Assembly (NCBI GenBank): GCA_000499405.2
Contig: HG738139.1
Location: 8,952,616 to 9,016,615 of the forward strand
Source of the DNA: Onchocerca volvulus
Lineage: Eukaryota; Nematoda; Chromadorea; Rhabditida; Onchocercidae
Length of the DNA: 64,000 nucleotides
Direction of reading: 5' to 3'
Part shown: piece after piece, positions 1 to 12,557 of the stretch
Layout of the letters: each line of letters opens with the position of its first letter
How positions within the stretch are numbered: position 1 is the first letter of the stretch
The notes under the pieces: generated by a model
What the model was told of the DNA's origin: nothing
Seen by the model: the letters and a program-made list of their open reading frames with translations, nothing else
Database searches by the model: none
Made by a program: the position numbers and the translations under genes

Positions 1-27
1 GAACTATTGTATTTTATCCAATTTTAG

Positions 28-3000
28 GGCAACATCAATGGTACTTTTAAATTGAATCAAGAAACAGGTTTGCTCACACTACTGAAAGAAATTGATAGAG
101 AAACAATCGAAGAGTATCTATTAATAGTTAGTGCTCGAGATGAAAATAGACAAAGTACCCGGAAGAAGATAACTATTGTCGTTAGAGATGTCAACGATTC
201 GCCTCCACAATTCTCACAAGAAATTTATTCTGTTCAATACTATATGGAAGATTTAAGAATGGGACAGAACATTTTGCAGCTGCAAATTCATGTAAGTGAT
301 TGATTGATCGTACTATCTAAAGTTCAGGTGATCTGCCCCAAGCATTTGCATTCAGTTCTATATAAAACCATTAATAATCTAGTTATTAGACGAATTGATT
401 AAATAATAAACTGGTAGATATCTCTCAAGATATTTTTTCCTTTATTTATGAAGATTTTTAGAAAATGTCAATTTCACTATATTTTGAGTAATTTACTTTA
501 AACTGAATTAGAGTTTTTGCTACATAATTAATAAAATCAGGATCCTGATTTATATCCGAACAATGTCACCAAGCTATACATTATAACTGGTAATGAACAC
601 GGGATATTTGATCTGGAAAAAAACATTCTTGTACTTTCTAAGCTTCCATCAGATTCCCAGTCTCTTGAACTGTATCTTCTGATACTTGCATACGATGGAA
701 AATACACAGCGAAAACTGAAGTCACGGTATTTATGAATATTTTATTCAAAAAACTTACGTTTCCATTAATTCAACAAATTTAACGAATTGTTTTCATATT
801 ATTTAGCTAACGTTTTCTAATCTTCAGTTCAGGCAATGCTGCAGCATTTACATACGTAGTCTTCCAGATTAGCTAGAATTTAAGGAAAAAAAAAACCAGA
901 TGCTTCCGTTGAATAGTCGACTCCAAAGTAAGATTTCATGTAATCAAATTTTAATGAAACCAAAATTCAAGAATTGCCACTGTAGCTGTTTTAACTAAAC
1001 TTATTGATCTTGTCAACTCAAATTTACCGTTACAGGTGAAACTGTTGTCGAACTTTTCACAGTTACAGTGTGAACTTGAAGAAACTCTCACAAATATAAC
1101 AGAAAATTCTCCACCTGGCACTATTATTAAAATGGGATATCAAAAATTAGGCAATTCGGTTCGGTTCTATCTTACTGGATCAGAATCTGACTTATTTGGT
1201 GTTGAAAAAAATGGAACAGTAGTCGTTCGTAAAAAATTTAGCTCACATGTTTCAAATAAGGTTTGTTTCCTCGACTGTTTTTTTTCTTTCACCCGATATT
1301 ATGAAACGCTTTTTAACATCATAGAGTTTTTTAAAAGTGATAAAGCCTTATTTGTGAGGCACATTTGAATGGTAGAACTGGTCCGATTTGATAAGCAAAT
1401 TTGTAGGTCGAATTATTTCTTCGTACGGAAACTCCGAATAATTTATGCATTCAACGCATAATCGTTAAGATTGAAAGGACGACTAAAGGCAAAGTTACTT
1501 TTAAGCAATCTGTTTTTTATGGTATGGTTCGGGAAAATAATAATGCCACCAGAGAAGAAAAATTATTCATAACCAGGTTTGTACTGGAAAATTGAATCCG
1601 CTGCATTTACAAATTCACTACTCAATTTATGATCATGATTTCTGCAAAAATTTTAAAAAATTATAAATAAAATTGTTTAGGAAAGAATTTATTCAGGATC
1701 ATACATTCCCAATTCATTTCATCCTATTGTATTTTCCATCATTACATATTTGAAGATGTTAATATAAACAAGCGAATCTAATTTTGAGAATCTTTATTGC
1801 ATGCGTAATCTTACGAGATGATAAATCGCATAAATTCTTGCGAAGTGGAATAAGAGCAATAAAAAGATTATATGATTTTTAGAGTTCATTTTCCAAAATT
1901 TATATTGAAATGTTCTAAAATTTCATATATATGTTCCTAAAATTCAAGCTGAAAATTCTTAGCTTAGTTGAAACTTGAATGCTTTCGATTCCTTAAAATG
2001 TGTATTTCAATAATATTTTATTTTGTATTTCAAAAATTTTCTGTTTTTTAAGTCATTTTATTTGAATTTCATAAAATAAAAAAAAAAATTAGGAAATATG
2101 CTAGAGGATATGACGTTTTTCGATAAAATTTCGAACTTTATGATTTAAAAGAATGCTTTCTAGATTGAAAGCAACTGTTGACGATCTAGATGGTATTGGC
2201 CGTGTCACATTTAAGTTTGCGAATAATAGTCAGTATTTGGACTTGTTCGATATTGAGAGTGAAACTGGCGTTATAACAGCGATTTCTCCTCTTGATCGTG
2301 AAGTTAAAAATCAGTACAATTTCTCAGTCCTAGCTATCACTGAGACAAAACACAGTGCCGAAGGTTATTATTGAAAACATCAAGAAATTGACAAATAATT
2401 TAATTATTAAGTTAAAATTCATCTTCTTCACCGAATGTCCCTATCCACTTAATATTTCCTAATTATCTAAATTAAAATATGCTTACTAAAAAAAACATCG
2501 AAGAATAGAAAACGAAGAATATGAAAATTACAGACATATTCAATAAATTTCTATTGAATTCAATGTTATTGTTTGCTGTATCGTTACTTTTTGTATGTTC
2601 ATTCTATTTGACTATAAACTACTCGGAAGTTAACTCATTTTAAGTTAAAATCTGAATTAGCTCAATTTCTGTTTGTTGGAAGTCGATTAGAGTAAATGTT
2701 TCTAAATATTAACAGTTAGCTGATTACAGCAGAAGTGATTATTGATGTGGAAGATGTGAACGATAATGCTCCCATATTTGAACAAAATACATATCATCTA
2801 CGAATCGCAGAGGATGAAGCAGTTGGAAAAGAACTACTTCAATTGAAAGCATACGGAGGTGATGATAAGGAAGTTATCACTTATCAAATGCAAGCATCTG
2901 ATGATGTGGCTAAATATCTAAGCATTGATTCTAATAGTGGTAATCTTTTTTACTTTTCCTATTTTAACTTTAGTCAATATTTAAGATTTTAAACATTTAT

Positions 3001-6000
3001 ACGACCGAATCGATTCTTGGAAACTAGTTTTCCAGGTATGTTGAAACTAGCTTCTACACTAGATTTTGAAAAGTTGGAGAAATTCGCGGTAGCTGTTATC
3101 GCAACAGATTCGGGAAAACCTCCACTAAGTTCATCATGTGCAATAGATGTTGATATTCTGGATGTAAACGATAATCCACCACGTTTTATGCAATCTGTTT
3201 ATCACGCTACAGTGCTGGAGAATATGCAACGCGGTACTAAAGTTCTGCAGGTATATAGTCATTAAATCAATTAAATTCGAGCAAAAATACTTCAGTTGCT
3301 AATGCGAACTTTCTATCGTCAAATTATGAAATTGCTGTTTTACTTCAATTGATATATTGATGAAACATCAAATGATAAAAAATATTTGATGATTGGTGAA
3401 GGAAGAAAGTGAGAAGTGGAAGGGTTCATCGCTACACTAGTTTCTTCTATAACTTTTCAGGTATTGGCAAATGATCCCGACAGCGAGCACTTCGGCCGAG
3501 TATCATATTTGATAACAAATGATGTGACTGCTTTCACCATCCGAGAAGATGGATGGATTATGACAACGGAAATGCTTGATCGTGAAATGGTACGGTTTTG
3601 TAGCTTTTCTGATTAGTTGCTTTATCGTGTCTAGGAGAATTGCTAAACTATTAGAAAAAATCGAGTTAGTTATTTCTTTTTATATGTGCTGTAGTTCTTT
3701 TAAAATAAATATTATTTATGAAATTTAATGTTATGTGTGTGTGTGAAGAAAGAAAAAGTAAGTAGGATGTATACACCTTGGTTGAAAATGAAAAAAACCG
3801 AAGATTTCGCAAAATGTTTTTAATGAAAATGATTATTCGCACTTCATTGTCTCTGACAGGATTTCACTCGTCGAGTATCAGTCTGTTTAATTCTTTGAAA
3901 TTAGCAATAATATGCATCGGGAAGCCATAAACGCAAACTTTTCCGAATCTTGAAGATACTGTATGGTTCTAGCAATCAGAACTTTTCTCCAGAGAATTAT
4001 TGTTGTAATCGTAGTGAGATGCATATCCCACCTTAATACTACATTTTTTCCAGAAAAGTACTTATCGTTTGACAGTGAAGGCAGTAGACGGTGGTACTCC
4101 AGCTTTATCTGATTCCACAATTGTTGAGATCGATGTTGAGGACGAAAATGATAATGCGCCCATTTTTAATCATTGCAATATGACTGCTGTTGTTCAGGTA
4201 TTTTATTTACCGTTCAGTGAAATAGCAATATATCAGTAGCATTTTATCACCATTTATCATTTTTCCTTTTTTAAATGTTTCTCAAGAACTCGAATTTAAT
4301 TATTTGAAATTATGAATTCGAACAATTTCCAGAAGTAATATTATTTCATATATTTTTTCATTTGTAGAATACGATGAATGAGTGTTTGATATATATATCA
4401 TTTTGAGTCTTTTTACATCTGTACACTTTGACTTGTAGTCTATTTTGTACTTTTATGAAGAAGCACTTGTAATGAACGCTTTTCTAGGAAAGTGTTGAAC
4501 CTGGACATGTCATATTGCCAATCTCCATTACTGATAACGATAAGGAACCAAATGCTGGTCCATACAAGTTGGAGATTATTGGAGACGGTGCTTCATTATT
4601 TGCTTTCGATAGCACTTTGAACTTGATCACTACCAAACGATTGCCACCACATTCTAAGAAAGAAGTTTATCTTTTATCGGTATGTTTTCAAATTTCACAA
4701 AACAAATCTTTTGAAAACCTATTTTTCGTTTCATTTCAGAGATCAAACAGTGATTCCTTGAATGTAAAGTCTGAGATAAAAATATTTGAGAATCTTGACA
4801 ACTTATCAGATTTTGAAAAATTTTTTTCCCAATTTTCTCCATTTTGCAGGTTAAAGTTTCTGATAGAGGTAATCTATCCACGGAATGTCCAATGACATTA
4901 TTTGTCAAAGAGGAAAGTCGTTATGCACCGCGGAGCAATCCATTGAAAATTACTCTTAATACATTGATGGGTGAATTTCTGGGCGGAATCGTAGGTAGAG
5001 TTATGGCGACAGATGAAGTTAGCATTTGATGTTTCATGAATAATCATTAATCTTATCATGTGTTATGACTCACAGTCTTTTAGTCTTTCATTAATTAGTT
5101 TCACCTATCACATCACTATTGAAATAAGCATGCAAAACAAAGGCGTTTGCATTATAGGACTCGGCGGATATGTTGCGTTATTCATTATCTGATCCTGAAA
5201 TAAGTGTTAGCAGCATCTGGTCGGATCATCAACGTTCGAAACTTCCATTCAGCGTCGATTCGGAAACAGGTGATATCATCGGTGAAGCTGATCTTCTTGC
5301 AGGAACTTATCGTTTTAATGTTTCCGTAACTGATGGTAAATATATCACAACGGTTCCAGTTGTAATAGATGTAAGTGTCTAATTCTTGTCACCAAAGACA
5401 ATAAATTATATAATAAAGAATTAACAAACTGTTTTGAATACTTTTAGTCTCCACGATTATTGATTACTTGATTCTAGATAGTTCGTACTTCTCCGATATG
5501 TCCCATAATTCTTGTAGTTTGATTGCATTGTTCAAGGAGGACAATTTGGACTTTTTTTAATCGAATTGTTATGGCCGCTGAAAAAGGAACGGCGAAGTAA
5601 AATTGTGATTTTAGAAATCGCAAAAACTTTTCCAGGTAACTTCAATTGACCAGGACGCATTGGATCATTCCGTATGCCTGCGAATTCATAACCTTCTGGG
5701 AGAAACATTCTTCATCAGACATGCCAGGAATTTTATGCATTCTTTGTCCAGAATCCTGAATGTCAAGCCGCAAAACGTTCATATTCTCTCTGTGCAATCT
5801 GCTTCAGGCAAGCTAATACTCTTTACAGACTTATCGAGTGTGAGGAAAATTTGATCCTACTTTATTATTTTCACTATATATTTTTCGAATATTTTGAATA
5901 TTTGTTAAATATTCTTTCAATCTACTCTGGAAATTGGCTATGTGGTGGATAGTTGTAAGTAAAAATAATTTAGGCCAACATCATCTTCATGTCCGTGATT

Positions 6001-9000
6001 TGAGGAACTCAATTCTGTTAGAAACGGCATCAGAGCAAGACTTGGATATTCTGTTCACAGTATCACGCTCTGATTCTCGAGGATATCATCGACCGAATTT
6101 CATTCGGCAAAGACTTGAAGATAATGTTGCTCAACTGAGCGATGATATTGGCACAGAGGTTTTTTTTTTTTCTTTTTTTTTAATATTTACTTTTCTGTGA
6201 GTAAGACTTTGATATAATCTCAAATATAATTTTAAGGATTATAAATTATGAAGCAACTTTGAAATCGTATCTAAGAATTTTAAAAGTTTCTCATTCTTTT
6301 CACAAAATTTTCACTATCTGTAGGATGAAAAATGTTAATTTCTTGTAGTCTTCCATGGGAATTCCCACTTCACATAATTGCTAAAATTCGATCACTTATC
6401 CATCTTACATTTGAAAATTTTCTTCTTGCGACAGATTATATCAGTGATGACGGAAGTCTGTCGACGAGATGTATGTATTAATGGCGAATGCCGGGATCAT
6501 TTATATTTGGATGATGCGCAAAGTGTCTGTTATAAGACCGCTCATCAATCATTCAGCGCTCCGGTTCATCTCAGAACCTACGACTGCACGTGCCGGACTG
6601 GTTATGCTGGAAGGCGTTGTGATATACCGATTGATAAATGCAGTCGTGATCAGTGCACCAAGGAAGAGGTTGTTTATTGTTTATCATGAAGGAGATTTGG
6701 CCTGTCTTTTCTTATTACTTTCAAATAAGCTTTCGTATGGAAATAAAAAAGGCGAAGATTCAATATATATATAAGAAAGATTTGAAGCAAAACTTTGAAT
6801 TCGATGTAAATTCCACATAATAATATTGAACATATCCTCTTTTATTTACAATTCTATTTATTCTTTCAAAATATAACTATTCCGTAAAATTATGTTTTCT
6901 CTCTCAAGTAACGTAAACTATATTGTTGTTTGTTAATTGAACAGCACTAACTATCTTATCGAATTTGCTTTATTATTTAAATATCTACCAGTTTAAAGAC
7001 ATCTGATTAATCTAGAATAACGAAGGAATTTTTTTTTTTAAAATTGCTGAGGGACATTTTACATTTTTTATTGATTTTAATCGAGACCTTGGGATTTCAA
7101 TAGATCATGTAATTGAATATTGAATCAAATATTTTGAAAATTTACAGATATGCGTTCCGATGAGTACAGATATTGGATTTGATTGCATTTGTCCACCAGG
7201 TACTACTGGTGATCGCTGTGCTATGAATATGTGCAGTAAAGATAAGCGGGAATGTAGCCAAGGTTAGCTGAAATAGACTTTTTTTTTATAGGAAATTAAT
7301 AATAAATTTGGGAAAGTTTTATAAATATCCATGAATAATGATAGTTTGTTACAGTATGCGAATATTCGTAGATTCTGACTTAGTTACATCTCTTCTAAAT
7401 TGCGTTTGAGAAAAGGCTTTTCCATTTCCTCTTTATTTTTTAAAATGTTTTTTGTTGTGTTGCAGATGCGGAAATTGGAGTTGGAGGTGATGGCTTTTTC
7501 CATATAATCGTTGCAAATTCGGTAGAACGACGACTGGAATTGACGATCAATTTCAGGACTACAAGTACAGATGCGGTCATTATGCATGCAGCTGGCAATT
7601 TAGATTTTCATACTATCGAGGTGATTAGAAATAGCCCTACATATCTCATTCTCATTCTCATATATCTTCTTTAGATATAGCACTGCGTGGATATTTTTTT
7701 ATGAAAATTAGATGCAAGAAAAAGTTATAAGGTTTTAATTATCATGAAATATTTCTAATTATCGTAGTAATTATTATGAAATACTTTTAATTATCATAAA
7801 ATAATTTTAGATTGAGAAACGATATGTGCAATACCGGTGGAACTGCGGTACTGGACCGGGAGTGGTTCGCATCAGCCAGCAGATCGTCAGTGATGGCAAA
7901 TGGCATTCTTTAAAAGTATCGAGGAGAAGTAGACACGCGAAACTTGTGCTCGACGGAGTGTACGAAAAAGACGGCGACAGTCCACAGGGTAGCGACGTCG
8001 TGAATCTTTATCGAGAGGCTATGAGGTGATTTTAATCTAATTAATATTAAAAAATTAATTTATAATTTAATGAATTCTTTATCAATTGAAATCCTAATTT
8101 TTCAATTGCTTCTTATTTGTTATATTTACTTTCTGTTTAAGAAGTCTTATCCTTAAAAATTTACAAAATTTTATTACTCTAAAATTTGATGTTTCAAATC
8201 TAGTCGATTTTTCATTTCCAGTGTATTTACATATTTATTTTTAGGCTTACTTTTGGTGCTATGGTCTCGCAATCGGTTGACGACAGCGTTTTTACAACCG
8301 CAAGCGATCTGAAGCCAGTGGTAACTAAAGGAATGGTCGGCTGTTTTGGGTGTGCTTTTCATCTCATTTCAAAACAGAGTAGTATAGTTCTGTCCCTCTA
8401 CGAAAAAATAGCTTTCGCAATGATATTTATATTTTCCAAGCAAAATTTTCAAAATCTAACTTGAGCCGTGTAATCTCTTGTAAACTTCAGTTCTGAATAT
8501 GTGAAACAATCTTGTTTTTGTCATTATTCATTTCATTCTGTTGATAAACTGATCATTTTTGTCTTTAAAGGGATCCTTCCATACCATTGGTTGGTTCGCC
8601 AAGGTTCATATCTGTCCTTCGATTATTTTTAATTCTTATTTCATGACAGATCAGATCTTTTTCTTAATGTTTGTAGTCCATTGATAAAATATGACTTTTA
8701 TTGATAAAGTAGTGCTTCTTGTTCTTTCAGTTGATTGTAAGTATTTCTAGGCGCATATCTGTTGATGGTTATGAAGTACCAAAGACGAAACAGGGCCTCT
8801 ATCTATATAATACTCGTTTGAACTGTGATGCTGTTATCAGTGCTCCGTGTGCTACAAGTCCTTGTGAAAATGAGGGAACTTGTATTCCTTCCGATGAAAA
8901 AACTTACAAGTAAGTTACTTCTGAATGCTCATTATTGAGATAATGCAGCATATGAAGTATCAAGAATAATGATTCCGTCATAATTATAACTCTTGTTTTA

Positions 9001-12000
9001 TAATATAATTGGAATTTTTATTTATCAATATTTGTAAAAATATTATCCACCAAACATCTCAGTAATGAGTGATTTTTCAAAATAAATTATAAATGGCATT
9101 TATAAATTATCATGATATATGTCTTCCGTAACCTCTTGATGCATATTTGTGTTTTTCGATATACTTTCCTATCACTGTCTTTGATTAGGAATTGAAAGGA
9201 AGTTATTCAGAATATCTTATTCGATGTTTTATGTTTCCAATTTTAGCTGTGCTTGTCCCCCGCGATATTCTGGTAGCAATTGTGAAATCGATCTAACACC
9301 ATGTGTTTCACGTCCTTGTCCTCGTGGTGTAGAATGTATTAATTTACATAATGATTTCTACTGCAGCTGTCCGCATGGCTTCACTGGAAAAACTTGTCAA
9401 CTGAGAGGTGAGTAATTGACATTGAGAAACTTTGGTTAATATTTGTGAAAAAGAAGATACTTTCGTGATACAAGAATTGTAATTTGGAACATAAGTAAGA
9501 AAATTTTGGCGATATAGGAATTATCGCTTTCTATAATTTGAAACAGTTACTTATCTAACGATGTGTTCATGTTTTACGTATTATTCAGAAATAAGTCTGG
9601 GAGAATCCGTGTTAACTATTCCACATAATAATGATCAATATAGATTCATCAAATGAAAGATTTGAATTTTTAGGAGATTGGGATCCATGTTTGTCAAATC
9701 CTTGTGGCCATTTTGGCAGCTGTATACGTTTACCTCATTCTATTGGTTTCGTATGTAATTGCTCCGATGGATATTCTGGGACAACTTGCAGAGGTATATA
9801 GATGTATAGTGTGACACATAAGTTTTTGTTTTCTGGAATGATTGACGAATTCATCTTCTATTTGCTATTGCAGTTTTTATAAAATTAAACAAAATCAGCG
9901 AATATTAGATTAATGTATCTTTATGTGATCGATAATTGTTTAGCTCAAAATTATGATTATGGTAAAAGTAACGGAACGATCTAAACTTGGTGCATTTATA
10001 CAGATATAGTAATTAAACAGGATGAAAAATTATTACAGTTCGATCACCAGATCTGATAGCAGATGGTCGGCCGTTGAATGCGATCAAGATTATTGGTTTA
10101 ATTATTGTCATATTACTTCTCATAATCGTTGCCGCTCTTATTGTGTGCATTTATTTGCGTGTTAAAAAGTATAACCTTTTACAATATTTTTAATAGATAA
10201 TAATGAGATTAAATCTTTGCTATTCTTCTTTTATATCAAAAAATCAATAATTAGCAAATATAATATTCTCACATTTGATTAATCAAAGCTAATTTCTCAT
10301 CAAAATTATAGAAATCGAAAACCATCGAAAATAAGAGAAATGGAATATGAAACGAATAACTTTAATCCGCGGGTGTCAATGTCGTACGACGGTGTGACAC
10401 ATACTGTAACACCAGCACCGCCATTATTTCCGCGTTTACATAATAGCAACTACGAGAAAGGCTTACCAACAGTTCAGGTAAAGGACGTGATTCGAAGATT
10501 TTTCTGAATAGGTTAGATGAGAGACTAACCTTTCAGATGATATTTTTTAGTTAGTTTTTTTTTTAATTTTTTAAATTGAACTCTTACACTTTTTATAAGG
10601 CATTTTGAGCTGCTTCATATTTATTGCTTAGTCGTTGTGTTTATTTTCGTTAAAATTAACTTGATCGGAACGGTGCTACTTTTTAATTCAGACTTGTTAA
10701 TCAATCTTTGCTAATCTCTTAAAAATTAAATTTTCAAAAAAAAAAAAAATGAATTGTAGGTACGTCCTCTCCCAATCCATGAACGAATAAGTAGTTCGTC
10801 GATTGGAGGTAGCCCATCTCCTTCATTAGCAGGTTCGAGCAGATGTCGAATTCGTTGGGTTGCAGAAGCGAGCTCAGTGAAAAATTGCGATTCGGATCGC
10901 TGCATTGCTAGCTGCGATGAAACAGAACCTGTATGTTATTTCCCCTTCTTGAATTAGTTATTGAAAGTTTGAATTCTCTTCTAAGATCATTTCAATCATA
11001 TTTTCAGCTTGCCGGCAATGAAGCACTGAGGCGGTACGGTGAAATGATTGTCGGAGATGACGATGAAATTGCAAGCTGCTCATCGTCTCAATTACAACCA
11101 CCAGTTCCTGTCGATCGTTATCGTCGATCTTCTGGGTAAATACAGAACTATTTAAATTCTCTAAAAATGCTCCAAACAAGTTTTGCTTCCATGAGTTCTT
11201 GTCAATCAAAAATATTGAAAGTTTTGCAAGATTTAAGTTTATAATTCGAAATCTTGTTAAAAATATGAAATGATTATCGAACATCTGGACCATTTTTTCT
11301 AGCCCAAGATATAGAGCTCGGATGAAAAGGATAAAGAATACATATGCATCCGATGAGTCTCCAACCAAAGAAGATTGGCGAGTGCAGTGTAAGAAAAGAG
11401 TAATACTTTAAATTCTGAAGCTTCAATTGTGTGATAAAAAGAAAAAATAAGTATGAATGTTGAAATGTAGCACAAAAGCTAATCTGATATTATATTCAGA
11501 TAAATGGAGCTTGTGATGCAGCTGCTGAATTACGCGGCGAACGTTTGAAAAATAATCCCAACATCAGTAGGAATGTTACAAACGGTTGATTACATCTCGT
11601 TTATTAGTTTTATTTTGCTTTCGAATTAAACTTAATGAAATTAAATTGGAATGAATTGATTCATCCCAGAATTTGTCTTTCAATAATGAAACTTTCCAAT
11701 TCTTTGCTTTTCTAGATTCTTCGCCAAATATGCAAGAAGATAATGATTACATGACGATGCGACCGGTACATCGCCGAGTGATATCACAGAATTCGGGGAA
11801 TCAAAAAAGACCACTGTTGGATACAAGTGATAGTGAAGGTCCTTTCGTTGATACAAAAATACATGAACGATATTGTTCCTTCAGTGTTATTCTCACTTGT
11901 ATTTTATAGAATTTCTTTTCATATTTAAGGAATAGAGAGTTCTGACTTCTCATATCCTGATGAATTGAAATCTTCACAACGTAAGAAACCGCCGCTTCCA

Positions 12001-12557
12001 CCAGCACATAACTTCAGACGGAAAAATAATAAAGCTGTTGTTGATAATAGTTTTGCTTCGAATCGTGTTTATGATGAGCCAGCTGTTGATGTTGGTAACG
12101 TTGACAACAAATCTTCTAAGGTAGTTAAGGTATATTTTATAGAATTTGATACATTATAACACTGACTTCCAAAGAGTTGTAAATTTCCGTTAATGATTTA
12201 CCAATCCCAAAAAGATTTTAGCATGCAAATAGTCGAAGATGCTGCTTTTAAATATTCTCGTTATAAATAGTATTGCTTCATGTGCAGTTATTTTACTTGA
12301 AATTGAAGAGGGAAATTCAATTATTATTTCATTCTCTCTTCTTAGAAATCAAATTTGATGAAAGAGAGAAAATCTTAAAGCATCTAAAATATGTGATGGA
12401 CTTCAGAATTGATTTTTAGAAAGCACAATCGACTTCAGAATTGGCGCATTCATCAGGAAGATTTGAAGATTTCAGTAACATTGATGATAGTGACGATGAT
12501 CGTACAGCACACACATCTACATCCTCAAATATACATCAGACAATGGCTGTCCTCTGA
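28..12557 (+). CDS. Fat-like protocadherin, C-terminal part (5' end outside window)
   Basis: Fat-family adhesion receptor, a type I membrane protein acting in planar polarity and cell-cell contact; closest named types are nematode cdh-4 or cdh-3. I join 31 exons, all phases closing, to 1724 residues: 28-291, 541-726, 1036-1260, 1407-1576, 2164-2363, 2730-2939, 3036-3250, 3461-3589, 4054-4197, 4488-4679, 4850-5017, 5158-5370, 5636-5807, 5974-6158, 6435-6668, 7148-7262, 7466-7620, 7811-8025, 8245-8349, 8751-8909, 9247-9407, 9674-9793, 10039-10168, 10312-10477, 10760-10930, 11008-11135, 11303-11399, 11500-11584, 11716-11838, 11930-12129, 12420-12557. Eight cadherin repeats (linkers such as DVNDSPPQF, DVEDVNDNAPIF) precede the Fat membrane-proximal domain (about 765-890), EGF, one laminin-G (about 1008-1165), three EGF, a membrane helix near 1326-1350 and a tail of about 370 residues with Pro-rich and acidic Ser-rich stretches. 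Several repeats lack DxND linkers. Least sure: donors at 5807 and 11399. Domain order excludes a classical catenin-binding cadherin. Confidence 0.9.

Noticed and set aside
11381..11390. Donor CAGT|GTAAGA at 11388 as the exon end
   Set aside because: Good consensus, but its phase runs into a stop in the next exon; the weaker AGA|GTAATA at 11399 keeps the frame.
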